Part shown: one piece after another, positions 18,785-28,009 of the stretch
Numbering within the stretch: the first letter of the stretch is position 1
Layout: each line of letters begins with the position of its first letter
Origin: Capnocytophaga gingivalis ATCC 33624
GTDB taxonomy: Bacteria > Bacteroidota > Bacteroidia > Flavobacteriales > Flavobacteriaceae
Assembly (NCBI RefSeq): GCF_000174755.1
Contig: NZ_ACLQ01000010.1
Coordinates: 1-64,000 of the forward strand
Reading direction: 5' to 3'
DNA length: 64,000 nucleotides
Translations under genes and position numbers: made by a program
The notes under the pieces: model-generated
Database searches by the model: none
Told to the model about the DNA's origin: nothing
What the model saw: the letters and a program-made list of their open reading frames with translations, nothing else

Positions 18785-21700
18785 ATCTGTCTGAGGATAG
18801 TAGGATCCTTGATCTTGTCGTCCTCGGCAAGTAGGCGCATTTTGGAGATGATCTCTGCCGACTTGGGATCGTCATCCACAAAAGGTAGAAATACCCGTCC
18901 GCGGTGTTGGCTCTGTACCGCAAGGATGCTCAGCTGCAAGCCCCCTCGGCTTACCATACCACTGCCCAAGTGGATGCTGTACTCGCCCAGCTTGCCCTTG
19001 ACAAGGATATGGCGTTCCTTAACTTCCACATTGGAGAGCTTAAAGAGGCGCGCACTCTCTCTGGCCAAGGCTGCTCGCATCTGCATAGTACTATGACTCG
19101 CTTCAGGATCTACCCCGCCTACATGGGCTACACTCACCACCAAATCCACATCACGCATCACCTCACTGAAGATTACTGGATTAATCTCCTTCATCGGTAC
19201 TTCCTTGCCATCCTTAAGGCTGTAGAAAACTACGTATTCTAAGGTTGGCGCTTCCACATCTGAAGGGGTATACCAATCGGCTGCCGCATAGATAGTGGCA
19301 CGGAAGCCTTCCTTGTGATATACTCTTTGGAGTCCTTCTTCGTAATTCACCGTCCAGCCACGACCACGGAGTAGTGCCACGGTCTTCTGGGGCTGTACTT
19401 GGTGACCTTGGTAGCGCTCACTGCGGTTGCTGGTTTCTAATTCATCCTTAGTGGGGACATAGAGCTCTCGGAATACCTGCTTGAAAGGTTGTTTCAATTC
19501 CTTGTCAAAGAGATACTTCTGGTACAAATCCCACTGTACCGCATAGAACAAATGGCTTGGGTGGGCGATAAGAAGTTTGTCATCTGCCTTAAGTGGCGTG
19601 AGTGTCCCCTCTGCACTGAGGAGCTTGCCGTCTTGCCAAAAGCCTGAAGCTTGTGTCTCAGGGTTAAATAGTACGAGCTTGCTAAGCATTGCCTTTACCA
19701 CTGGGTGCTCTAGAATCTTGGACAATTCAGCCGCCGTAAAGAGCGTTTGTGAAAGCATCGCTTGTTCCAAAGATAGGCGGGTACGGCTGTACTGCTTAGT
19801 AAGATAGCTCTTGTTATCCTTGAGGACTTCTACCTGCTTGTCTTTCTTATACTTATCAGGGATAGACTTAAGGGTCTTTTCTCCCTTGGTGACTTCCAAT
19901 TCTGCCTTGCCTTGTTCATCAATAACCAACTTAATAGTGGTGTCATCCAGCACAAGGGTTGATTTCTCCATAATCTGTTGGGTAGCTTTGGCCTCCATTG
20001 CCCAGCTAAAGCGGATACTATCCTCATAGCCTGCATTGCGGGAGAGGTTATCAAGTCCTATCTCGACCGCGTTCTTCTCACTCTCTTGGCGCTGCTGACC
20101 AAACTGCTTACTTTCCTTGAGGAAAGTCTGCAGAAGGTTATAACGGCTTACTAAGTCTTCCTCTTCCTTCTTTTTGTTGATAGGCACCAGACCTAATGCC
20201 ATCACATAGTCCTTATCACGCTTTTCTGTGATTTTTTGGATGACTTCATCCAACTTGATCTCGCCTGTAAGCACCGCAGAATACAGCTTTACACGGCGAT
20301 ACCCCATCCCTTCGGAAAGGTACTTGGCTGACTCTTGTATGAGCTTCCAACCTTCTTTGCCTACTGACTGATGTATGCGGTGATACCAATCCACATCTAT
20401 AGCGCCCCGCTGAAAGTCATCACGGGGTACGGAGGAGTATTGGGAGACGATGGTTTCCTTTTCCGCATCCATATAGTCGGTTGTATGAGCGATAAACCAC
20501 CAAATAGCCTCCTTGAAATCCTTGATCTGGAGGTAGTCCCCTATCCAGTCTGCCCAATGTAGGGCGTAGCAAGCCACTTCGACCAAGCGTTTGTCGGTGA
20601 TTTTGGTCTTGTCCAAATGTGCCTTAAAGGCAGCAAAAGTATCGGTAGCGCTCGGCTGGCTCACCTCCAAGATATGGCTAAAGGTATGGCGCTTGGTTAC
20701 ACTACTGCCGTAGTAATAGCCCTTAGTAAAAGGCTCCTTGCCCATACGCTCCAAGGCCTCAAAGAAGTAGTGCATGCCCTCTACCTCTTGCAGGTATTGT
20801 ATATAGATAGAGGCATCGGTAGGTAGGTCTCCCCGCTGTAGTTCTAACTGGAGCATACGCGTTTTGAGCAGTTCCAGCTGGGTGTCGGGGAAGATAAGCG
20901 AAGCTCTAAGCGCCTCAGGCAGCCTTCGGTAGAAGTAGTTTTCTCCTCCTTGCACAACAGTGAAGAGTTCGTCCTCCAAAAGGCAGAAGAATAAGAGGTC
21001 ATCTGCCGAGAGTTGGCCTTTTTGGTAGAGGTTTAGGGTCAGCCCCATCAGACTTCCTCCTATCCCTGGTAGGCGTTCGTCCTCACGTACCTTGGCACGT
21101 AGCCCTGTCAGTACGCTCTGAGGGGTATAAGAAGAAAGGTCGTTCTTAGTTTGTTTTTGGGCATAAGTGTAGTAAAGCAACTGCCAGAGCTTAAAGCGCT
21201 GCTCAGGGGTATAGTATTCTATATCCCCTTCTTCATCTTGGTCTATAGAGATGACATAGTCTTGGATGACATCTGTCCAGCTCAAATCTTCGTAATCACG
21301 CTCTATGGTTATGTGGCGCTTTTCAGGTGGATAGGTAGCCAACACATCTTCAAAAACAGAGAGCTTGAAGCTGGCCAAAAACGCCTTGTCCTGGGCATAA
21401 GCCTCGCTTATAGGGGTCAAAAGATCTTCCAAGCGGCGGGCTTCACTGTCGTAATAATTTCCCAAATCACCCTTGAAAGCTACCTTAAAGTCAGGATAAT
21501 AGCCTGCCAGATAGTCCTTTAGTTGCTTGGGTACTTTGTTTTCATAATAAAGATTTTGACAATAGCGGATTGCATACTGGTACTCTATCTCATTGAGCTG
21601 GTGCTTTTGGTGCCAGTCTTTCCATAGCACTGCCAAAGGATAATCCTCCAATACCTCCATAGGGGTTTCGCCCTCCTTGGTAGCATGCATTCGATAGATT

Positions 21701-23787
21701 TGTTGCCCCAGTAGCTGTGTCCTTGTTTCCCCTTGGTACCACTCACAAGCATATTCGTAGTCTTTGTTCTTGCGCCATAGGGCTAATAGGTCGTTAAGGG
21801 CTTCTCGTACTTTCTCCACCCTTATGATTTTGTCAAAGAGGAAGCCCTTTTTTTCCTTGCGCTCCTTATCAAACTGAGGCTGAGGCAAGGCAAAAGGCGT
21901 AAGCCTGTCAAAATCAATCACGCCAAAACCATTGGAGAGGTCATAGCGCTGCTCCCCTGTCTCATCAGGGTTGTAGGCGAGCTTGTCCATTAGCACCTGC
22001 TCGTTCTTGGTGAGCTTACGACCCTTATAGGCTTCTACTTGCTCAGTTACATAATCGGTAAGCCTTTCTTCCTCCTGAAGTACAGTCAAGATTTCCAAAG
22101 CCGCCAAGCGCTGGTCGGCACTCTTGGAGACAATCATACGAGAGGTACTATCCTTAAGTACTGCTTCGGGTTGTTTGATAAGTAGTGCCACACTCTCCTT
22201 GCGCTGTTCCTTGTTCTTGCGGGAGAGTACCTGCTCTATCGCCAAGATATCGTCATGCACTAAAGGTACTTTCTTAAGAATCTCAAAAGCAATCTCGGCT
22301 ACATAAGAAGCTTTATCATTTAGGGCGGTACGTACCAAGGCACGCTGCCAAGAGTCGGCTGGATATTTTTCAGGTTTCTTTTTCTTCTCTGCTGGACTCT
22401 CGTAATAGTAGCGCCCGCGACCCAGCACTGGATACACATTCTGCAGAAGGTTCTGGCGCACCTCTACAGGAATTTCCGAGAGTTCCCCTGCCAAGCGCTC
22501 TTGTTGCTCCTCATTGGCTTCACCTATGAGAAATCGGTAAATATCCTGTGACTTTAGGGTAAAGTTGAGCCAACGGAAGCCCACACCCTCAAAGTGTTTG
22601 CCCTCCTTAGGTAGCGCCTTGGCAACCGCCTGCATACGGTCAAAAAGCACTGGGGAGAGACTACCCTCGGGGAGGTTCTGCAAGAGCCAACAGTCCAAAT
22701 CAGCCGCTTCTCCGAAATGGTTTTCCGCATAAGTGGCTATCTCCCAGTCGGTTCTTCCAGTTTCTCGTACAAAGTAGAGGGTAACGATACGCCCCTCATG
22801 ACTTGTCTGAGGGTCTTGGATTGCCTTCACCGCTAAGCTGATAGCCTGTTGTACACTGTGTACCCCCACCGCCCATAGGGCGACATAGCGTTCTATATTG
22901 TCCTTACTACTCACTGCTTTCTCAGCAGCTGTGTGATCAGCAAGGAAGGTTTGTGCCAGCTCCAAAGTACGCTTGATCACCGGCTGTTGGGGGGCTTCCC
23001 AGCCAAAACCAAACCATACATCTACCGCACGTACCACACTGCTAAAGCGGGTGAGGTTGTGCTGGAGAATGACTCCTATAAAGTGCTGTAAGGAAGCCAA
23101 AGAGGTGCCGTCCAAGGATTCCAAGATTGTTTGTCTCAAGCCTTCCTGAAGCTGAGCGGCTAAAAGAAGTTTCTCCACCAAAGTGCGGTAACGCGTATCT
23201 TCCACCATTAGGGCGGCCTTAATCAGTACGGTACATACGCCCCCTATCTCGTGTTCGCTGGAGAAAATGTCCTTAAAAAGCGCATAGTAAGCATCAGGAT
23301 TCTCTGAAAGCACCAAAGCAAAGAACTCCTCCACATTATACTCCCTATAGATCACATATTGGAATTGCTCGGCTATAGGCAACACGCCCACCCCTGAGCC
23401 ATAATAGTTATGCAGTGTAGACATCTTAGAGAGTTGCACCTCGGTATAGTCGGCAGGATTTTCCGAGCGGAAAGGGCGACGCCCCCACCATCTTAGGTAG
23501 GGATAGGCCAGCAGAGAGTCCCAGACACGCTACGCGTAAGGGGCTATTTCCTTACCAAAGAGTAGCAAGGCAAGTGCCTTTCCTTCCTTGCTCTCCCAAA
23601 GCTTATCAGGGAAGTTATAGGAGGCAAACTCTTGTTCAAAAGCTCCTATTTCTTCATATTCCATAAGGCCAGTAATATACGCGCCCAACTTTTGATAGGG
23701 GGCGGAGAAAGAAGCTAAATCGGCTTCTTTGAGTTCTTTAGGCTCATGCTTGCCTAAGAACTTTTCGGCTTGTTCTTGCTTGATCAT
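18778..23787 (-). pseudogene. DUF4132-family giant protein, copy B, interrupted by one in-frame TAG
   Basis: Read from the ATG at 23787 to the TAA at 18778, this is a 1,670-codon frame colinear with copy A (1,666 residues). A single TAG at 23530-23532 breaks it after residue 85. Copy A has APYIQRVWD here and copy B has APYA-stop-RVWD; the codon is CAG in A and TAG in B, a single C-to-T change. No frameshift or other stop follows in nearly 5 kb. The downstream part could restart at a GTG (23437-23439), which would omit the conserved N-terminus. Domains are as in copy A: helical DUF5724-like N-terminus, DUF4132 and a conserved tail. The gene starts 19 bases after the toxin stop, so it is probably co-transcribed with the toxin-antitoxin pair. 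A recent nonsense mutation, a phase-variable allele or a sequencing error are all possible. Confidence 0.85.
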
Positions 23788-23806
23788 TCATTTAAGGGTT
23801 ATAAGA

Positions 23807-24100
23807 TTAAAAAACAGGTAGTTGCTTAGTACTTCTGAAATCTCTTATCTCTACAGTCTGATTTTCTTCATCTACTTTATAATAAAGCGCAAATCTTCCA
23901 TTTAGAAAGAATCTTTTGTACAAATCTAATTTCTTACTATACTTAGCTGAAAAATACGGGTTTTCGGCGAGATTATCCTCCAAATTTTCAACAGCTTGGA
24001 TTATCTTAAGGGAATAATTAAAAGAACCATTATGTTCCTCCCAATAGTCAAGCGTTTCATAGTACTTACTTTCAGCTTCTATCAGCCATTTTACTACCAT
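23807..24100 (-). CDS. RelE/ParE-family toxin
   Basis: This 97-residue protein has the ParE/RelE fold pattern: an N-terminal helical hairpin (WLIEAESKYYETLDYWEE), a second helix with LEDNLAENPYFS, then the beta-sheet core with KRFFLNGRFALYYKV and a final strand EIRDFRSTKQ. Relatives either inhibit gyrase (ParE) or cut ribosome-bound mRNA (RelE); which applies cannot be decided from sequence. Its ATG overlaps the 3' end of the antitoxin gene by 29 bases, the usual translational coupling in such pairs. The next gene, DUF4132 copy B, starts 19 bases downstream. Confidence 0.85.
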   Translation of the reverse strand: MVVKWLIEAESKYYETLDYWEEHNGSFNYSLKIIQAVENLEDNLAENPYFSAKYSKKLDLYKRFFLNGRFALYYKVDEENQTVEIRDFRSTKQLPVF

Positions 24101-24332
24101 ATCTTTCTCTTACTTTTTTACGTACTTCCTCACTACTGACAACTTTTCCTTCTTTTGATAGCTGTTCTGCTCTCTCAAAATAGGCGATTTCCTCATCAGT
24201 GAGTTCATAATAAAAATCGGTTTCTTCCTCCATCGCTCGGCTTAAGAGCTGGTTGTATTGCGCTATAGGAAGCACGGCATACATAGCGTTACCGTCTTCA
24301 TCGTTAAGGAATTGAGGCGTTAAGGCGTTCAT
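24072..24332 (-). CDS. Antitoxin of the RelE/ParE pair
   Basis: This 86-residue acidic protein starts at the ATG at 24332 (MNALTPQFL). An upstream in-frame TTG at 24341 lies inside a 7-base repeat array and is unlikely to be used. The N-terminal half (AMYAVLPIAQYNQLL) resembles the Phd/YefM-type beginning seen in antitoxins. The C-terminal half is charged and helical (DEEIAYFERAEQLSKEG, then SSEEVRKKVRERYG) and would wrap the toxin. It overlaps the toxin gene by 29 bases. Such antitoxins usually repress their own promoter; an inverted repeat at 24374-24410 lies just upstream and could be the operator, but it also overlaps the pgi stop codon. Confidence 0.8.
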   Translation of the reverse strand: MNALTPQFLNDEDGNAMYAVLPIAQYNQLLSRAMEEETDFYYELTDEEIAYFERAEQLSKEGKVVSSEEVRKKVRERYGSKMADRS

Positions 24333-24416
24333 AATGGTCAATGATAATGATTAATGGTTAATGATTAACGAATAGTGAATAGTGAACAACTAAGTAACTC
24401 ACTATTCACTCTTCAC
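24333..24416. repeat. Heptad array between pgi and the antitoxin gene, with an inverted repeat
   Basis: Twelve 7-base units keep one register (AATGGTC, AATGATA, ATGATTA and so on, then GTGAATA, GTGAACA, TATTCAC, TCTTCAC). The right half is the complement of the middle, giving a perfect 12-base inverted repeat AGTGAATAGTGA / TCACTATTCACT at 24374-24385 and 24399-24410. The pgi stop codon (24402-24404) and its last codons lie inside the array. Confidence 0.8.
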
Positions 24417-26012
24417 TCTCTCAATGAGTTGCGAAGTGGAACTATCATGCTTGGCTGGCTGAGCGGCTGAAAAGTCCTTGAGAATTGTGCCAGCCAATTG
24501 CTTACCAAGCTCTACGCCCCATTGGTCATAGCTATAGATATTCCATAGCACCCCTTGTACGAAGATCTTATGTTCGTATAGGGCAATGAGCTTACCAAGG
24601 CTCTCTGGGGTGAGCTTGTCAATGAGTAGGGTGGTAGTGGGTTTGTTGCCCTCGAATACCTTGAACGGCACTAAGTGTTCCGCTACCCCCTCGGCACGCA
24701 CCTGCTCTGGGGTTTTGCCATTCATAAGCGCCTCAGTTTGGGCAAGGAAGTTGGCCATGAGCTTATCTTGGTGGTCTTGATCTCCATAGAGAGAGTGCTT
24801 GAAGCCTATAAAGTCAGCAGGAATGCGCTTGGTCCCTTGGTGAATGAGTTGGAAAAACGCATGCTGGGCGTTCGTTCCTGGCTCACCCCATACGATGGCG
24901 CTCGTCTGGTAACTGACACGCTGTCCACTGCGATCTATATACTTTCCGTTACTCTCCATAATGGCTTGTTGCAAGTAGGCAGGGAAGCGGTGTAGGTATT
25001 GGGTATAGGGGATAATGGCTTCGGTCTCTGCCCCATAGAAGTTGGTATACCACACAGAGAGCAAGGCCAAAAGTACAGGAAGGTTTTCCTTAAAGGGTGC
25101 AGTGCGGAAGTGGGTATCCATCTTTTGGGCACCCAAAAGGAGCGCTTCAAAGTTTTCATAGCCTACTGAAAGGGCAATAGTAAGCCCTACGGCACTCCAT
25201 AAGGAGAAACGCCCCCCTACCCAGTCCCACATGGGGAATACATTCTCAGAGGCAATACCGAACTCATCTATCTTCTTGAGGTTGGTAGAAACTGCTACGA
25301 AGTGCTTGGCTACATCGGCCTCTTTGGCATGCTTGAGGAACCACTTTTTCACTGTAAGGGCATTGGAGAGGGTCTCCTGTGTGGTAAAGGTTTTAGAGAC
25401 AATCACAAAAAGAGTAGTCTCAGGGTTGAGGTGCTTGATCACTTCATGTACATGATCACCATCTACATTGCTGATAAAGTGAATGTTGAGGTGATTTTTG
25501 TAGAACTTCAGGGCCTCGGTAACCATCACAGGTCCTAAGTCCGACCCACCAATACCGATATTCACCACATCGGTAAAGGACTTGCCTGTATAACCTTTGC
25601 GCTTGCCGGAGATGATTTCCTGACTGAAATCCTTAATTTTGGCCTTTACTTGGGCTACTTCAGGGATGACATTTTTCCCATCGACCAAGATTTCTTTCTC
25701 AGCCGAGCGCAAGGCAGTATGGAGTACCGCACGACCTTCAGTAGCGTTGATCTTATCACCTGTGAAATACTTTTCAATAGAGGCCTTTAGGTCACACTCT
25801 TCAGCCAATTGCAAAAGGAGATTACGGGTAGTCTCATCCCAATTGTTCTTGGAGTAGTCCACCCAAAAGTCTTCCCACTGGAGGGTATACTTTGGGGCAC
25901 GTGTTGCATCTTGTGCAAAAAGTTGTTGTAAGGTAACATCTTTTACCTTAGCGAAATGAGCTTCTAAGGCCGCCCAAGCCTTGGTCTGTGTAGGATTCTG
26001 TGTTGCTAACAT
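24402..26012 (-). CDS. pgi: Glucose-6-phosphate isomerase
   Basis: This 536-residue enzyme interconverts glucose-6-phosphate and fructose-6-phosphate in glycolysis and gluconeogenesis. The phosphosugar-binding signature is clear: [12 protein letters not shown] near residue 150, [14 protein letters not shown] near 205, and [18 protein letters not shown] near 380 with the catalytic Glu and His. Length is close to the usual 545-550. It is transcribed alone from a good Bacteroidota promoter at 26162-26192. The last residues (KSE) and the stop are encoded by a 7-base repeat array that continues into the intergenic region. Confidence 0.97.
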   Translation of the reverse strand: MLATQNPTQTKAWAALEAHFAKVKDVTLQQLFAQDATRAPKYTLQWEDFWVDYSKNNWDETTRNLLLQLAEECDLKASIEKYFTGDKINATEGRAVLHTALRSAEKEILVDGKNVIPEVAQVKAKIKDFSQEIISGKRKGYTGKSFTDVVNIGIGGSDLGPVMVTEALKFYKNHLNIHFISNVDGDHVHEVIKHLNPETTLFVIVSKTFTTQETLSNALTVKKWFLKHAKEADVAKHFVAVSTNLKKIDEFGIASENVFPMWDWVGGRFSLWSAVGLTIALSVGYENFEALLLGAQKMDTHFRTAPFKENLPVLLALLSVWYTNFYGAETEAIIPYTQYLHRFPAYLQQAIMESNGKYIDRSGQRVSYQTSAIVWGEPGTNAQHAFFQLIHQGTKRIPADFIGFKHSLYGDQDHQDKLMANFLAQTEALMNGKTPEQVRAEGVAEHLVPFKVFEGNKPTTTLLIDKLTPESLGKLIALYEHKIFVQGVLWNIYSYDQWGVELGKQLAGTILKDFSAAQPAKHDSSTSQLIERVKSE

Positions 26013-26161
26013 TATATTTTTATTTTTTTAGTTCTAAGGGTTTTAGGATTATAGGGATTAACCTCTCTTCACTCCCCTCTATAGCTCCTTTTTAAGTTCT
26101 TCTATCTTAGCTACCTCACCCCCGAAGGGAACTACTGGCCGCTAACTTTAGATATCTCCCG

Positions 26162-26192
26162 CAAAGATACTCTTTTTTATATTCTCCGCAAA
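26162..26192 (-). promoter_or_regulatory. Bacteroidota promoter of pgi (TTTG - 19 - TATCTTTG)
   Basis: On the minus strand a -33 TTTG (26189-26192) is separated by 19 bases from a -7 TATCTTTG (26162-26169), a textbook match to the Bacteroidota primary sigma consensus. It lies about 150 bases upstream of the pgi ATG, so the leader is about 140 bases. Confidence 0.75.
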
Positions 26193-26211
26193 TATTTTCA
26201 TCTTTTTTTTG

Positions 26212-26219
26212 TATTTTTG
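26212..26219 (+). promoter_or_regulatory. Putative -7 box (TATTTTTG) of the T9SS plug gene
   Basis: TATTTTTG lies 22 bases before the ATG of the plug gene and fits TAnnTTTG. It is arranged divergently with the pgi promoter, about 45 bases away. Confidence 0.6.
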
Positions 26220-26241
26220 CCAACTCAAAAAGTAAAAACTC

Positions 26242-27477
26242 ATGAAGAAATTATTACTCTTGCTATTGCTTCCTATCTGCTCCTTTGCACAGGAGTTGTC
26301 TGCTCCTGACTATATCCGAACCATAGAGTTTCGCGGCTCAGATGATCCCTTGATGCAACTGCCTATTGTGAGCTTGGGAAGTCCCTTTACCCTTTCCTTT
26401 GATGACCTTAGGGGGCAGGAAGCGGACTATTACTACACCCTTACCCATTGTAACTATGATTGGCAGCCTTCGGGATTACTCAAAAGTGAGTACCTCAAGG
26501 GAATGGACGATGTACGCATCACCCAGTATAGGAACTCCTATGGTACCCTACAACCCTATACCCACTACGACCTGACCCTGCCAAATAATGAGACCGATTT
26601 TCTTATCACAGGGAACTATCTCCTGACAGTAACCGATAGTGAGCAACGCCCTATCTTCACACGCCGCTTTGTCCTCTATACTCGCACAGCATTGGTGCAA
26701 CTCTCTGTACATCAAAGCCGTGAAGTAAAATATGCCGAGACGCGCCAGAGTGTACAGATGAAAATTACCTCCAAAGAACTTCAGTTCCAGACCCCCAATA
26801 CCTCTGTCAAGATAGCGATCCTACAGAACTACCGCTGGGACAATGCCATCAAGAATGTCAAGCCTCAATTTATCCTGGGCAACGACCTTGTGTATAAGTA
26901 TGATCGAGAAACATCCTTCGAAGGAGGGAACGAATATTTGTATTTTGAGAACCGAGATCTGCGTACTCCTACCTCTGGAGTCTATGCTACCCGTCGGGAG
27001 GGGAACAACTATCTCTGTCAGCTCTTTACCCAAATGCCACGAGCAGGCCTTCCCTACACCTACAACCCCGATATAGATGGCGCTTTTCGTATCACCAGTG
27101 ATCAAGGGCGCAATGCTACGATAGAGGGAGAATATGCCTTGGTACAGTTCAGCCTCGCTGCCCCTAAGGACTTACAGCCCAATGACCAACTATATGTATA
27201 TGGCGCATTCTCAGATAATGCACTGACTAAGGAATATGAACTTCACTATGATGAAAAACAAAAGATATACATAGGAGGCGTATATCTCAAGCAAGGATTC
27301 TATAATTATAAGTTTGCTATAAAGCGCAATGGTAAAGCCGATTACAATGCTATAGGAGGGAATCACTACCAGACAGAAAATACCTATACAGTACTTGTAT
27401 ATTACCGCTCTGTGAATGATCTATACGACCGAGTGATCGGTATGGGCAACCTACAAAGCACGCAAGTAACCAGATAG
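26242..27477 (+). CDS. Type IX secretion system plug protein
   Basis: This 411-residue secreted protein has a signal peptide (MKKLLLLLLLPICSFAQ). It matches the DUF5103 family, which cryo-EM work on the Flavobacterium SprA translocon identified as the periplasmic Plug that closes the barrel when no substrate is engaged. Visible features are YYTLTHCNYDW near residue 70, beta-rich sequence throughout, and the family's C-terminal beta-sandwich (YVYGAFSDNAL, then GFYNYKFAI). It faces the DCC-family gene convergently with a 73-base gap. Together with the giant adhesin it shows that the host runs T9SS. Confidence 0.88.
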   Translation: MKKLLLLLLLPICSFAQELSAPDYIRTIEFRGSDDPLMQLPIVSLGSPFTLSFDDLRGQEADYYYTLTHCNYDWQPSGLLKSEYLKGMDDVRITQYRNSYGTLQPYTHYDLTLPNNETDFLITGNYLLTVTDSEQRPIFTRRFVLYTRTALVQLSVHQSREVKYAETRQSVQMKITSKELQFQTPNTSVKIAILQNYRWDNAIKNVKPQFILGNDLVYKYDRETSFEGGNEYLYFENRDLRTPTSGVYATRREGNNYLCQLFTQMPRAGLPYTYNPDIDGAFRITSDQGRNATIEGEYALVQFSLAAPKDLQPNDQLYVYGAFSDNALTKEYELHYDEKQKIYIGGVYLKQGFYNYKFAIKRNGKADYNAIGGNHYQTENTYTVLVYYRSVNDLYDRVIGMGNLQSTQVTR

Positions 27478-27550
27478 CAGAGAGAAAAGCAAAGTCGCTT
27501 GAGGGAGTATGTGACCAACAAATAAGCTTGGGTATGTGATAAAAAGGCTC

Positions 27551-27916
27551 TTAGCGATTAGGAATAGGACAATATTTGCCTAAAGACTTTCGCCGCTTAG
27601 CGATGTAGTCGTATACAAAATCGGCTATGAAAGAAGGGGTTATTTTTATCAAAAAACGCAGCAAAGGAAACAGCTTACATTCCTTTAGAAAATAATAGAC
27701 GGCTTGTGACTGGGTATAGAGATTCTCCCCTACCTTCACTACAATTGTTTTTTGTGTAAGCTCTTCTAAATGATACTGCTTGCATATATCCATTCCCTGC
27801 TGGGAGGTATTGGCTATATAGAGAAATCTTCCTTCTCTATCTTTTTGGGATAGAAAATAAGCTATACGATTGCAGAACAAGCAATCTCCATCATACAATA
27901 GGAATTTTTCTTTCAT
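27551..27916 (-). CDS. DCC-family thiol-disulfide oxidoreductase (DUF393)
   Basis: This 121-residue protein carries the family's YDGDCLFCNR motif at residues 8-17, with a redox CxxC-type pair in a thioredoxin-like fold. The later LRFLIKITP and YDYIAKRRKSLG segments are typical of DCC1-like proteins. The substrate is unknown. It has its own -7 box (TATCTTTG, 27955-27962) just after the ccoG terminator. A 13-base palindrome (27936-27948) sits close to the likely transcription start. Confidence 0.88.
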   Translation of the reverse strand: MKEKFLLYDGDCLFCNRIAYFLSQKDREGRFLYIANTSQQGMDICKQYHLEELTQKTIVVKVGENLYTQSQAVYYFLKECKLFPLLRFLIKITPSFIADFVYDYIAKRRKSLGKYCPIPNR

Positions 27917-27935
27917 AATTCTCAGATATTTATAA

Positions 27936-27962
27936 CCTAATGATTAGGCAAGAACAAAGATA
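27936..27962 (-). promoter_or_regulatory. Promoter of the DCC gene with an adjacent palindrome
   Basis: The minus strand has TATCTTTG (27955-27962). Seven bases downstream is CCTAATGATTAGG (27936-27948), a palindrome with a single central base. Its position at about +1 would suit a repressor site. The -7 box match is good; the operator role is an inference. Confidence 0.5.
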
Positions 27963-27969
27963 AGAAATG

Positions 27970-28009
27970 AAAAGAGTGAAGTATGAAATTCTTCATACTT
28001 CACTCTTTT
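27970..28009 (-). terminator. Hairpin terminator of ccoG
   Basis: A perfect 18-base stem (27970-27987 pairs with 27992-28009) with a 4-base loop starts at the last bases of the ccoG stop codon. In the minus-strand transcript the stem is followed by UUUUC and a U-rich stretch. Confidence 0.75.

Noticed and set aside
15249-20562. Shorter frames on both strands across the DUF4132 genes
   Set aside because: Several recur at the same offset in both paralogs simply because the DNA is duplicated; none has independent support.
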